Origin: Cyclobacteriaceae bacterium YHN15
Lineage (GTDB): Bacteria > Bacteroidota > Bacteroidia > Cytophagales > Cyclobacteriaceae
Direction: 5' to 3'
DNA: 64,000 nt
NCBI GenBank assembly: GCA_003797895.1
Contig: RKQB01000001.1
Span: forward strand, 635,822 to 699,821
Positions within the stretch are counted from its first letter, which is position 1, and every line of letters begins with the position of its first letter. Below the pieces are notes generated by a model, which worked only from the letters and a program-made list of their open reading frames with translations, had not been told where the DNA came from and searched no databases. This document shows, one piece after another, positions 27,458 to 36,684 of the stretch. The position numbers and the translations under genes were made by a program.

Positions 27458-27886
27458 TTATTTTTCTAATGGGTATGCATTTCTTGTCCAATCAATGATT
27501 CCTCCATTCAAATTGTAGACTTTTTTGAATCCATTATTTATAAGGACTTGAGCCGCCTGTGAACTTCTTGCGCCTACAGTACAATACACATATACTTCCT
27601 TATCTTTTGGAAGTTGATTGATTTTTTCAACAAAATCTCTTTGATAAATATCAGCAACAGTAGCATTTGGGATATGACCTTGAGATACTTCTCCTAAAGT
27701 CCGTACATCTAAGACAATTCCTTGGCCCGAATCTATAAGATTTTTAAAAGTCTTTGAGTCTACATTCTTTATGAAAGTATCAGTTTCGACTGATTTTGGT
27801 ATTGAATTAACCTCTGTTTTACTTTGATTACAACTCAAAAAAATCAAAGTAATGGTGAAAAGGAGAAATGCGGTTTTGAGATTCAT
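27458..27886 (-). CDS. Rhodanese-domain lipoprotein
   Basis: About 142 aa from the ATG at 27886, where the sequence is a clean lipoprotein signal ('MNLKTAFLLFTITLIFLSC'); the frame extends 10 codons further to 27916, which would spoil it. The rhodanese domain carries the active-site Cys in 'VYVYCTVGARSSQAAQVL' and the C-terminal 'NGGIIDWTRNAYPL'. Probable periplasmic sulfurtransferase or sulfur/redox binding role, unproved. Monocistronic. Confidence 0.88.
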   Translation of the reverse strand: MNLKTAFLLFTITLIFLSCNQSKTEVNSIPKSVETDTFIKNVDSKTFKNLIDSGQGIVLDVRTLGEVSQGHIPNATVADIYQRDFVEKINQLPKDKEVYVYCTVGARSSQAAQVLINNGFKKVYNLNGGIIDWTRNAYPLEK

Positions 27887-28181
27887 ATGCTGATTAAAGT
27901 AGCTAATGTGTGGCAAATTAACAATAAGTCTTTATATTATAATGTATTTTAAGTCACGCAAATAGATGGCCCAATTTGAGCCAATGCGATGACTATTGGT
28001 TTATTTCACAATCGCAGATCTCCATTAATTGTATGGTTTTTTTGTCATTTTTATGTAAACAGTTAAAGGATTTTAATTTTATTGATTAAGATTGTAAGAA
28101 GTGATTCGGTAAATTTTCAATAAACATAATGGAGATTAATTCATCCAAACACTGAAATCGAAATCTTTATTACCCAAACTT

Positions 28182-29531
28182 ATGAAATATATTAGGCTTA
28201 CTCTCAGCATATTGATCATCCTGTTTCAGGCTTGTCAGCCGTCAAACGACAAAAGAAATGAAATAAATGAGCTTGGTCAGGCCACCTCAAAGAAGAAAGT
28301 AACGATTGCAGAAATTGAGGATGGTATCAAAGCCTATATTGCTGCAGAAACAAGGTTAAATGATGGGTATTTTCTGGTCAAGGGTGAAAAAAGAGAGCTT
28401 AAACTTAAATTGGTTCGAGTTCACACAGAATACCTTTCAAATTTAGGTCCCTCAAGACATTTTGCCTGTGTGGATTTGGCAGATGAATTGGGGGATGTAT
28501 ATGATGTGGATTTTTTTCTGGAAGGAGAACCTGGAGATATGAGAGTGACAGAAACCTCTCTCCATAAACTTAATGGCAAACCCTATTACACCTGGAAGCA
28601 GATAGTGGATAAAACATGGAAACGTGTTCCCGTTGAAACAGCTTCCAATGATTTATTGGGTGTGGTAGAAGGGGAAGATAAATTTGAATTTCATTACACT
28701 GCCACCTTTCCAAAAATAAAAGAGTCAGCCAGAGTCTGGATTCCAATTGCTAAGTCTGATGATTATCAGAATGTGAAAATGGTTTCTTTGAAAACTCCGG
28801 GGGATCAACGGGTCATTGAAGAAAAAGATTATAATAATTCAATTTTGTATTTGGAGTTGGGCCCTGAACACAGTGGTGGACAATTGGAGATCATTTATGA
28901 TGTGGTAAGAAAGGAAAAAGGACCTTACGACGATCCGGGTCCTATTTCGGAAAAATATTTAAAGCCCAATCTTTTGATGCCAATAGGAGGACAATTCGAA
29001 GAGATAGCTGTGCAAGCTATTAAAGGTAAAGAAAATGACAGTAAATTAATCCAAGCAAGGGCGTTATATGATTACATCATTGATAATATGCGGTATATGA
29101 AATTTGGGGATTACGGAAGGGGTGATGCAGTATATGCCTGTGATTCCAAAACAGGTAATTGTACCGAATTTCATTCATTTTTTATTTCATTGGCCCGGTC
29201 TATCGGTATTCCAGCGCGTTTTTCAATTGGGGCTTCCATTCCATCTGAAAGAAATGAAGGAGGTATTGACGGATATCACTGTTGGGCAGAATTTTACGCG
29301 GAGGGGAAATGGTGGCCTGTTGATATCAGCGAAGGAAATAAATACACTGCATTAGCTACCTATTATTTTGGTAGACACCCAGCCAATAGAATAGAGTTTA
29401 GTCAAGGACGCGATCTAATAGTAAATCCATTACCCGAATCAGGACCAATTAACTTCTTGGCTTATCCTTTGATGGAGATAGGTGATGAAATAGCCTATCC
29501 GGTCACAACTTTCTCTTTTCTTAGAAAATAA
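28182..29531 (+). CDS. Transglutaminase-like domain lipoprotein
   Basis: Protein of 449 aa with lipoprotein signal and lipobox ('ILIILFQACQPS', Cys about 18). The C-terminal half holds a transglutaminase-like core with a readable Cys-His-Asp triad: 'TGNCTEFHSFFISLARSIGI', 'GIDGYHCWAEFY' and 'WWPVDISEGNK'. The N-terminal ~200 residues look like a beta-rich module. Such envelope proteins may act as cysteine peptidases or amidases; substrate unknown. Isolated, divergent from the rhodanese gene with 295 bases between the start codons that show no further structure I can name. Confidence 0.87.
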   Translation: MKYIRLTLSILIILFQACQPSNDKRNEINELGQATSKKKVTIAEIEDGIKAYIAAETRLNDGYFLVKGEKRELKLKLVRVHTEYLSNLGPSRHFACVDLADELGDVYDVDFFLEGEPGDMRVTETSLHKLNGKPYYTWKQIVDKTWKRVPVETASNDLLGVVEGEDKFEFHYTATFPKIKESARVWIPIAKSDDYQNVKMVSLKTPGDQRVIEEKDYNNSILYLELGPEHSGGQLEIIYDVVRKEKGPYDDPGPISEKYLKPNLLMPIGGQFEEIAVQAIKGKENDSKLIQARALYDYIIDNMRYMKFGDYGRGDAVYACDSKTGNCTEFHSFFISLARSIGIPARFSIGASIPSERNEGGIDGYHCWAEFYAEGKWWPVDISEGNKYTALATYYFGRHPANRIEFSQGRDLIVNPLPESGPINFLAYPLMEIGDEIAYPVTTFSFLRK

Positions 29532-29642
29532 GGATATGGGTATATCAGATAAAAGACTTAAAATTAAAAAGAGTTTGTATCATGGGTCACATGAAGGACC
29601 CCTGGGGGTTGGTTAAATAAAATTTGATTCAAACAACTACCT

Positions 29643-29690
29643 GAATCAAAAAGAGGTTGTCCCTACTTTGAGACAACCTCTTTTTGATTC
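29643..29690. terminator. Bidirectional terminator with a 19-bp stem
   Basis: Perfect inverted repeat, arms 29643-29661 and 29672-29690 (core AAGAGGTTGTC / GACAACCTCTT), 10-nt loop, with internal A5/T5 tracts serving both strands. It separates the transglutaminase-like gene from the convergent EHPS-repeat gene. Confidence 0.9.
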
Positions 29691-29701
29691 ATAATTCGAT
29701 T

Positions 29702-29947
29702 TTATTCACCGTCTTTATCTTCATTGGAAGGATGTTCTCCACTGCTTGGATGCTCATCTCCATCACTTGGATGTTCAGTACTATCAGAGGGGTGCTCAGC
29801 TTCATCGCTTGGGTGCTCTGATTGTTCGGTTTGGTCTTCGGTTTTCTTATTTCCACATGAACTTACTGTCGTGGCAAAAAGGAATCCAAATACCATTAAA
29901 AGGACAGTGAATGATTTTAATTTTTTAATTAATTGCATAGGTGACAT
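29702..29947 (-). CDS. Small lipoprotein with EHPS tandem repeats
   Basis: Protein of 81 aa. A lipoprotein signal ('SFTVLLMVFGFLFATTVSSC', Cys about 31; an alternative start is Met4) is followed by 'GNKKTEDQTEQ' and five EHPS units (EHPSD, EHPSD, EHPSD, EHPSS, EHPSN) spaced 5-7 residues apart, ending in an acidic tail. The His/acid pattern could bind metal or simply be a charged surface stalk. I recognise no characterised family. An opposite-strand frame exists here, but the signal peptide and lipobox support this one. Confidence 0.72.
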   Translation of the reverse strand: MSPMQLIKKLKSFTVLLMVFGFLFATTVSSCGNKKTEDQTEQSEHPSDEAEHPSDSTEHPSDGDEHPSSGEHPSNEDKDGE

Positions 29948-30054
29948 ATTTTTGGTGAAAGTTCTTTAATAATACAAGTTTAACTGATAATCAGAAGAAT
30001 GTACAATTATCTGCAGTTTTTTACAGTAAAAAGTTTGTCATAAAAGGCTTTATC

Positions 30055-30100
30055 AAAAAAAGAACTCAATAGTATATCATTATAAATACTATTGAGTTCT
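30055..30100 (-). terminator. Terminator after the 376-aa lipoprotein gene
   Basis: Perfect 15-bp inverted repeat (30061-30075 and 30086-30100; AACTCAATAGT core), 10-nt loop, followed on the minus strand by TTTTTT (complement of 30055-30060). Confidence 0.88.
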
Positions 30101-30131
30101 ATGAAATTATAAAATAAATTATAGTTGAATA

Positions 30132-31262
30132 CTAATTAACTATTGCCTTCGGTTTAAAGAAATCCGACAAAGATTTGTAAAATCCACCACAGTTTCTAAT
30201 AGGTCCATCGCAAATGGAAGTCAGAAATACTTTATCATCACCAAGTAAAGAAATTGAACTGATTTTACCACCCTCAAGTTTTGAATTCTGCAAATAGATC
30301 AGTTCCAACTTGTTCTGTGTGATTTTAAGTTCGAATAAATCACTTCCCAAAAAACCCACTAATTTATTGTCAATTCCTGCAAATTCAGCTTGATAAACAG
30401 TTTGATTGAATGGGAATTTACCTACCGTTGTCCAGTTTTTTCCTTCAAGATTCCCTTTCCTAATTAAGATATCGCCAGTAAATCTATCTGTTTCGACTGA
30501 CATAATCTCATTTCCAACTTTAGCAGATTTGGATGGGGAGTCACTTATTTTTTCTATAGTCCCATTATCGTCAATTCTAAATGTTTGTACCCCAACCTGA
30601 ACCAAGAAAAAGGTTGAGAATGATTCAATTCTATAGCAATTGTCATAATAATTGATCAATTCTTCCTGAATTAATTCCTTCTCTTTTATCACTACTTTTC
30701 CATTTTCATTTAACTCGGTTCTCATTAATATGAAATAGGGGCTATCGACTGCAATCCCACCTTTTTGTACCCTATACGGAATCAGAATTGTTCCGAGGGA
30801 ATTTATACCCCAGGAATCTCCCTGCCAAAATGGAATATCCTCGAAAATTTTGAAAAATGGGTCTTCCTGAACGAGACTTATCTTTACCGACTTTTCTTCA
30901 TTAATGTCGTTGGCAGGGAAAAGAAAAATATCGGTTTCAGTTCTTGTAGCCAAAACTTTATCAGATACAGGTATCCTATACCTTCCCGCTCTTGTTTGGA
31001 ACTTTGCAAATTCCTGCGAATTGGCGGCACTATTGATATCCACATCGTAATAAAAATAGCGTCCGTTAATTGCAAATAATCTTCCGTCAATGACTTCACC
31101 TAAGTAAAGTCCAGTTTCAAAATTCACTGATTTTGTCCAATCTACATTGGGCACAACTGTTACTGGTGGCTCAGGAATCACTTCATCCTCTTCCTTACAA
31201 TTGGAAAATAAAATTAAAACCAATAAGGGAATAAATAATCTGTAGGTCTTTTGATTTTTCAT
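30132..31262 (-). CDS. Lipoprotein of unknown function, probable beta-propeller
   Basis: Protein of 376 aa with a lipoprotein signal ('LFIPLLVLILFSNC', Cys about 23) and an acidic/Pro linker (EEDEVIPEPPVTVVP). The rest is beta-rich with repeated blade-like stretches ('GLYLGEVIDGRLFAINGRYF', 'EIMSVETDRFTGDILIRKG', 'EFAGIDNKLVGFLGSDLFEL', 'ISSISLLGDDKVFLTSICDG'). This suggests a propeller, but I see no catalytic motif and recognise no named family. Monocistronic. The 265 bases upstream (31263-31527) are very AT-rich and hold nothing else I can identify. Confidence 0.7.
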   Translation of the reverse strand: MKNQKTYRLFIPLLVLILFSNCKEEDEVIPEPPVTVVPNVDWTKSVNFETGLYLGEVIDGRLFAINGRYFYYDVDINSAANSQEFAKFQTRAGRYRIPVSDKVLATRTETDIFLFPANDINEEKSVKISLVQEDPFFKIFEDIPFWQGDSWGINSLGTILIPYRVQKGGIAVDSPYFILMRTELNENGKVVIKEKELIQEELINYYDNCYRIESFSTFFLVQVGVQTFRIDDNGTIEKISDSPSKSAKVGNEIMSVETDRFTGDILIRKGNLEGKNWTTVGKFPFNQTVYQAEFAGIDNKLVGFLGSDLFELKITQNKLELIYLQNSKLEGGKISSISLLGDDKVFLTSICDGPIRNCGGFYKSLSDFFKPKAIVN

Positions 31263-31527
31263 TGTGTTATAAATTTATGGGGTAAATTTAGTAAGGAGTT
31301 TTAATAAAACAAATAAAAAGCATAAAAAAATATTTAAAATGCATTTTAATGTATTTTTAAATTTTATTTTCTTTCTTAAAGTGCAGCTTTTCTTCCACGC
31401 TATCAAAGTATTTTATTTCCGATATTATTTTAAGTTTGACGAATTGCAAATTTTGATTTCATTAGAAATTCTATCTTTAGGAATTTTTTTATCAATTTCT
31501 ATAGTTTTTTAGAATCAAGGTTTGGTA

Positions 31528-32256
31528 TTATAAATAAGTTAAGATCATTCCTTCTAATCTGTTGAAGCATTTGTCCATTAAATCAAAATATCCCTCCTCA
31601 TATTGAAAAGGTTGTGGATCAATAGGTGGAGAAAAATAGATTTTGACTTTTCCAGGTTTAAGCAAAATGGAACCTCTTTTCATTATTTTATCGGCACCAA
31701 TCACTGCCATAGGCATGATAGGTATTCCGGTTTCAACAGCTATACGAAATGCACCTTTCTGAAATGGTAGCAGCGTTTGGTCAGTTTTATTTCTGGTGCC
31801 TTCTGGTGCTACAACAATTGAAATACCTTTTTTGAGGATGTCCAATAATCTTCCCACGGATGCTTTTCTTGATTCAGCATCGCTTCTATCTACCCAGACA
31901 GCAACCCTTGAGGTGATAAATCCGAATATTGGAATCTTGGAAAGTTCTTTTTTACCTATGGCACGTACCTCTTGCTGTATGGCTAAAGGGATAATTGGAG
32001 CATCAATAAATGATCTGTGGTTAAAAATATAAATATATGGTTGTTTGATATCTATGAATTCCCTTCCATATACTTCATAACGAATGCCTGAAAGAAATGA
32101 CCAAATTGAAGCCCATAGGCGGATAAAAATAAAAGAAATCCTGCCCCCTTTTTGACTGATCAATAAAGGAATGACAATGAATAATCCAAAAACCAGCATA
32201 AGTGCAATAAAAACCAGACCTGAATACAGGGTATAAATCCATTGGATGATTTTCAT
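31528..32256 (-). CDS. plsC: 1-acyl-sn-glycerol-3-phosphate acyltransferase (PlsC family)
   Basis: Membrane acyltransferase of 242 aa transferring an acyl chain to lysophosphatidate in phospholipid synthesis. N-terminal membrane helices ('LYSGLVFIALMLVFGLFIVI'), motif I HX4D in 'IFNHRSFIDAPI' and motif III in 'VVAPEGTRNKTDQ', then 'GIPIMPMAVIGADKIM'. Related lyso-lipid acyltransferases cannot be excluded. It lies about 100 bases downstream of the E1 gene region on the same strand. Confidence 0.88.
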   Translation of the reverse strand: MKIIQWIYTLYSGLVFIALMLVFGLFIVIPLLISQKGGRISFIFIRLWASIWSFLSGIRYEVYGREFIDIKQPYIYIFNHRSFIDAPIIPLAIQQEVRAIGKKELSKIPIFGFITSRVAVWVDRSDAESRKASVGRLLDILKKGISIVVAPEGTRNKTDQTLLPFQKGAFRIAVETGIPIMPMAVIGADKIMKRGSILLKPGKVKIYFSPPIDPQPFQYEEGYFDLMDKCFNRLEGMILTYL

Positions 32257-32320
32257 ATTCCGATGTCTTTGGTTAAATTTGGGTAATTAAAAACAATTTA
32301 CTAACTCTTTGCTTGCAAAC

Positions 32321-32358
32321 AACCCCTGAAATTTAATATTCAGGGGTTTCGTTTTTTT
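32321..32358 (+). terminator. Hairpin between the plsC-like and E1 genes
   Basis: AACCCCTGAA (32321-32330) and TTCAGGGGTT (32339-32348), 10-bp perfect stem with an 8-nt loop. The long T-run is on the plus strand, although both flanking genes are on the minus strand. It may still terminate E1 transcription weakly. Confidence 0.5.
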
Positions 32359-34358
32359 TAATAATTAAGCAATTGAATTAATTTCTTTTTAAATCTTTCC
32401 TGGGGTAAAAAACTTTTCTCAAGACTTGATGCAAAAGGCACGGGTGTATCAAGGCTCCCTTCCCTCATAACAGGACCGTCAAGGTATTCAAAGCAGTTTT
32501 CAGAAATCCAGGCAACTATTTCTGCTCCAACGCCCCCTGTCTGGCAATCTTCCTGAAGAAAAATAACTTTCCCTGTTTTTTTAACAGTCTTTTCTACAGC
32601 ATCTTTATCCCAAGGCAGTAAAGTTCTAAGGTCTAGAATATCAGCCGAAATAGATATTTCTTTGATAATGGATTTGGCCCAATGAACGCCCATTCCATAG
32701 GTAATGACACTCAGACTTTGCCCTTCATCAACTAACCTCGCTTTTCCGATTTCCAATGTATAATAGTCATCCGGTATTTTCTCAGTGATGGATCGATACA
32801 ATGCCTTATGCTCAAAATAAAGATAGGGATTTGGGTCCTCAATAGCAGCGTTCAATAGGCCTTTTGCATCATATGGATTGGAGGGATAGACAATTTTTAA
32901 GCCCGGAGTATGAAAAAACCATGCTTCATTTGATTGAGAATGAAAAGGCCCGGCAGATACCCCCCCACCTGTCGGCATTCTGACTACGACATCGGCTTCC
33001 TGTCCCCACCTGTAATGGATTTTGGCCAAGTTATTCACAATTTGGTTGAAGCCACAGGTGACGAAATCTGCAAACTGCATTTCAACCATCGCCTTGTATC
33101 CTGTAATAGAAAGACCAAGCGCTGTTCCCACAATGGCACTTTCACAGAGTGGCGTATTCCTGATTCTATCCGAACCAAATTGGTCTTTAAAGCCCTCAGT
33201 TATTTTGAAAACTCCTCCATAAGTCCCGATATCCTGTCCCATTAGGACAAGATTGGAGAATTTTTCCATGGATTGTTTCAACCCATCTGATATGGCATCT
33301 ATGAATCTTTTTTCACTCTTTTGATTGGATGAAGGATGTAAAATTTTCTGGAAATAGGGAGCGTATATATCACGTAATTCTTCTTCCGTATCAGGAATAA
33401 TGGGCTCTTCAGCAAAAGCAATTTCTAATCCTTTGTTTATGGCAGACTTGATTTTTTTATTGATACCTTCTTTTATTTTAGCTGTAAGGATTCCAATTTC
33501 CTCAAGATAAAGCTCATAATTTAGTACTGGATCTTTAAGCGCCCATTTTTCCATGAGGTCCTTGGGCACATACTTTGTTCCGGAAGCTTCTTCATGCCCC
33601 CGCATCCTAAATGTAATTGCCTCCACCAAAACGGGGCGTGGATTTGTTCTTAAATCCTCGGCCAATTTTTTTATGCTGTGGTAAACTTCCAATACATTAT
33701 TTCCATCGATCCTTATAGCTTCCATGCCATATCCAGGTCCTTTATCGGTAAAGTATTTGAAAGCAAATTGCTCTTCACTTGGTGTGGATAGCCCATATCC
33801 ATTGTGCTCAACCACAAAAATTACCGGTAATTTCCAAACTGCAGCCACATTTAACCCCTCATGAAAATCGCCTTCTGAACTGGCCCCGTCCCCGGTAAAT
33901 ACCAGCGTCACTTTTTTTTCTTTGGAAAGTTTATGGGCAAGGCCAATACCATCGGCAATAGCCATCTGAGGTCCTAAATGAGAAATCATACCGACAATAT
34001 GATGTTCCTTTGAGCCAAAATGAAAGGATCTATCCCTGCCTTTTGTAAAACCTGATTTTTTTCCTTGAAATTGGGCGAATAATCTTTCCAGTGGGAGTTT
34101 TCTTCCTGTAAAAATCCCAAGATTTCTATGCATAGGAAGAATGTATTCATCTTCTGAAAGGGCATTCACAGCACCTATGGAAATTGCTTCCTGTCCCCAT
34201 CCGCTAAACCACTTGGAGATTTTCCCCTGTCGGAGCAGAATCAGCATTTTCTCTTCAATTCTTCGGGGCATTAAAATGGATTCATAAAGATCCAAAAGCT
34301 CCCTGTCACTGTAATCTTTTCTATCAAAAACTATGGCTTGTGTTTCTTCCTGAGACAT
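32358..34358 (-). CDS. 2-oxoacid dehydrogenase E1, alpha and beta fused (branched-chain type)
   Basis: Thiamine-pyrophosphate enzyme of 666 aa that decarboxylates 2-oxoacids (probably branched-chain) and passes the acyl group to lipoyl-E2. Residues ~20-335 are E1-alpha ('GWGQEAISIGAVNAL', TPP motif 'FTGDGASSEGDFHEGLNVA' ... 'VEHNGYGLSTPS'). Residues ~345-666 are E1-beta ('VLMGQDIGTYGGVFKITEGF', 'VRMPTGGGVSAGPFHSQSNE', 'DLRTLLPWDKDAVEKTV', 'QTGGVGAEIVAW'). Fusion is usual in Bacteroidota. No E2 or E3 gene adjoins it, so they must be encoded elsewhere. Confidence 0.95.
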   Translation of the reverse strand: MSQEETQAIVFDRKDYSDRELLDLYESILMPRRIEEKMLILLRQGKISKWFSGWGQEAISIGAVNALSEDEYILPMHRNLGIFTGRKLPLERLFAQFQGKKSGFTKGRDRSFHFGSKEHHIVGMISHLGPQMAIADGIGLAHKLSKEKKVTLVFTGDGASSEGDFHEGLNVAAVWKLPVIFVVEHNGYGLSTPSEEQFAFKYFTDKGPGYGMEAIRIDGNNVLEVYHSIKKLAEDLRTNPRPVLVEAITFRMRGHEEASGTKYVPKDLMEKWALKDPVLNYELYLEEIGILTAKIKEGINKKIKSAINKGLEIAFAEEPIIPDTEEELRDIYAPYFQKILHPSSNQKSEKRFIDAISDGLKQSMEKFSNLVLMGQDIGTYGGVFKITEGFKDQFGSDRIRNTPLCESAIVGTALGLSITGYKAMVEMQFADFVTCGFNQIVNNLAKIHYRWGQEADVVVRMPTGGGVSAGPFHSQSNEAWFFHTPGLKIVYPSNPYDAKGLLNAAIEDPNPYLYFEHKALYRSITEKIPDDYYTLEIGKARLVDEGQSLSVITYGMGVHWAKSIIKEISISADILDLRTLLPWDKDAVEKTVKKTGKVIFLQEDCQTGGVGAEIVAWISENCFEYLDGPVMREGSLDTPVPFASSLEKSFLPQERFKKKLIQLLNY

Positions 34359-34434
34359 TACTATTAGGGTTCATTTTCCTGCCAAATTAGGTGAAAAAAG
34401 CAAGGGAAAAAACATCCAATTCAATTTTAGTGAT

Positions 34435-35298
34435 TCAATTCAGTAAAGGGAAAAACTGACCCTCCATTTTCCCCCCTTTTTTTATCACAGGAACACCCTT
34501 AAGCAATTCATCATCTGTATTGGATATGGTTCCATCCGCAAAAACATTCAGAACAAAAGCCCTCCTGCTTTGCGCTGAACGGTTTTCATAACTTCCATGG
34601 ACTAAAAGTGGATGGTGAAAAGTAGCGTATCCTGCTTTTAGTTCAATGGGTACAGGATTAAATGCTGTTTTTTGCTCTTCCGAAAGATAATCCATCAAAC
34701 CATTCATAGCGCCTGCCAAAGCAGGTTTTTCCAATAAGCCCCACTTATGACTTTTTGGGACGTAATAAACACACCCATTTTCACTTGTAGCATCATCAAG
34801 GCCACACCAGCAGGTTAAATGCTGCATTTCGATGGTGCGCGTCCAATAGGAATAATCCTGATGCCAGGCAACCACCCCTCCGTGATGAGCAGGCTTGCAG
34901 AATAACTGGTCATGCCAGAATCTCACTTTCTTATTACCCAAAAGCTGACTTGCTGCCATCACAAAAGCAGGGTTCCAAATTACATCATGGAATGCCTTGG
35001 AAAGTCTCCAATGTCCCAAAGAATGAAATAAAACGGTATTGGGGTCTGATGATTCATTGCTGTGAAACTCATGGAACAAATGATGCTGAGGATTTTGTGG
35101 GTCAGCCACTTCCTCCAATTCCCTTTTCAACACTTCAATCTGATGCTCATCCAATAGTTTTACGCCACTCAGATAACCCTGATCATTGAAAAAGTCCACT
35201 TGTTCCTGGCTTAGTTTGTAGTTTTCCCATTCTTTTTCGGTTTTTGGCCATGGGAAAAGATTTGTAATGGGATGGTGAAATAGGGATAGATCTTGCAT
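34435..35298 (-). CDS. Phytanoyl-CoA dioxygenase (PhyH) family protein
   Basis: Fe(II)/2-oxoglutarate dioxygenase-like protein of 287 aa. The iron triad is readable: HxD in 'VVAWHQDYSYW' (about 141-151) and the distal His in 'HHPLLVHGSYENRS', whose Arg would bind 2-oxoglutarate. The family hydroxylates diverse small molecules; substrate unknown. It sits 76 bases upstream of the E1 gene on the same strand, so cotranscription is possible but not shown. Confidence 0.9.
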   Translation of the reverse strand: MQDLSLFHHPITNLFPWPKTEKEWENYKLSQEQVDFFNDQGYLSGVKLLDEHQIEVLKRELEEVADPQNPQHHLFHEFHSNESSDPNTVLFHSLGHWRLSKAFHDVIWNPAFVMAASQLLGNKKVRFWHDQLFCKPAHHGGVVAWHQDYSYWTRTIEMQHLTCWCGLDDATSENGCVYYVPKSHKWGLLEKPALAGAMNGLMDYLSEEQKTAFNPVPIELKAGYATFHHPLLVHGSYENRSAQSRRAFVLNVFADGTISNTDDELLKGVPVIKKGGKMEGQFFPLLN

Positions 35299-35441
35299 TG
35301 GTTTTTGGGTTATCGCTTATCAATTTACGCAGCATGGACCTAATTTAAAAGAGATAATCATAAAATCCCAACTTGAAGGAAAGTAGGGTTTGAATTTTAA
35401 AATCCCCCATCAATTTATAGTATTCCTTCCGCTTTGAAACT

Positions 35442-36674
35442 TTAATTCTCCAATCTTTCGAGCCTTTCCAACAAGGGGGGATGCGAATAATTTACAAATA
35501 CATACCATGGGTGAGGGTTGATATTACTCAGGGTATTCACAGATAAGGTCTTAAGGGCTTCAGCCAAAGGTTGGCCTGCAAAGGTTTCTTTTGCATAAGC
35601 GTCAGCTTCAAATTCATTTTTTCTGCTGATTATGTTCATGCCAATCCCCAAAACCATGGATATTGGAGAAAACAGCATTGTAAATCCTATAATATTTAAA
35701 TGTACAGCCATTGTGGTTCCCCCTAAAGCCAAACTCATTTTTTCACTGAAAATGAATTGAGATAGGATAAAAAGCAAAATTCCAACCTGGAGAATAGAGG
35801 TAAACATGCTCCATATTATGTGTTTTTTCTTATAGTGTCCTACTTCATGAGCCAATACGGCTACAAGTTCATCCGGTGTATGCTGGTCGATCAAGGTATC
35901 ATATAAGACTACTTTTTTCCTTTTTCCAAAGCCCGAAAAAAAAGCATTTGCTTTCGATGAACGTTTACTTCCATCAATTACAAAAATATTTTCTAATGGG
36001 AATTTTACAGAATGTGCATATTGAACAATTCTGTCTTTAAGCTCACCATTTTGCAAGGGAGTTAATTTGTTAAATAAAGGTAGGATCAAAGCGGTGTAAA
36101 AAAGGTTTACAAATACCATGAACAAAGCAGAAACAGCCCAGAATTGCCACCAAAAATCCTTACCCATTTGATGGATCAGCCATAATAAAACGGCCAAAAG
36201 TCCTCCTCCAATCACAATGGATAGGAAATACCCTTTTACTTTATCTGAAAAATAAGTTTTGACAGTACTTTTGTTAAACCCGAATTTTTCTTCAATGACA
36301 AATGTCTGATAATAATCAAAAGGTATTGAAAGCAAATCCGAACCGATAAAAATCACTCCGAAATAAATCAGAGATAATAAAATGGGCTGTTCAATAATCG
36401 TCCTAAGCCAAGTATCTACCCATCCAAAAAAACCGAAATAAATAAACCCAAAAGTCAGGAGAAAAGAAACCAAGCCGGTAATTATTCCAAACTTGAAATT
36501 TGTTGTTTGATACACTTTAGATTTTACCAGTTTTTCTTGATTCAAATATTCATTTAGCGTATCTGGAACTTTAGGAACTTTTCTGATTATGTTTAAATAA
36601 CTAAGGGATTTTTCTAAAATAAAGCCAACTGTCAATACTCCTAATAAAAGGTATTTGATCCATTCCGTATCCAT
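35442..36674 (-). CDS. M48 family metallopeptidase, Ste24/CAAX protease 1-like
   Basis: Integral membrane zinc protease of 410 aa with about six or seven hydrophobic segments. Zinc motif HEVGH in 'AVLAHEVGHYKKKH' and third ligand Glu in 'RKNEFEADAYAKETF'. The N-terminal M48_N region ('PFDYYQTFVIEEKFGFNKST') matches Ste24-type enzymes. In bacteria it is linked to membrane protein quality control; no prenylated substrate is implied. It lies 10 bases downstream of the PorP/SprF gene on the same strand. Confidence 0.94.
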   Translation of the reverse strand: MDTEWIKYLLLGVLTVGFILEKSLSYLNIIRKVPKVPDTLNEYLNQEKLVKSKVYQTTNFKFGIITGLVSFLLTFGFIYFGFFGWVDTWLRTIIEQPILLSLIYFGVIFIGSDLLSIPFDYYQTFVIEEKFGFNKSTVKTYFSDKVKGYFLSIVIGGGLLAVLLWLIHQMGKDFWWQFWAVSALFMVFVNLFYTALILPLFNKLTPLQNGELKDRIVQYAHSVKFPLENIFVIDGSKRSSKANAFFSGFGKRKKVVLYDTLIDQHTPDELVAVLAHEVGHYKKKHIIWSMFTSILQVGILLFILSQFIFSEKMSLALGGTTMAVHLNIIGFTMLFSPISMVLGIGMNIISRKNEFEADAYAKETFAGQPLAEALKTLSVNTLSNINPHPWYVFVNYSHPPLLERLERLEN

Positions 36675-36684
36675 TTAATTATTT

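Noticed and set aside
29724..29969. A plus-strand frame with Gly-Cys-Ser repeats opposite the EHPS lipoprotein
   Set aside because: It is the antisense of the EHPS repeat; only the minus-strand frame has a signal peptide and lipobox.
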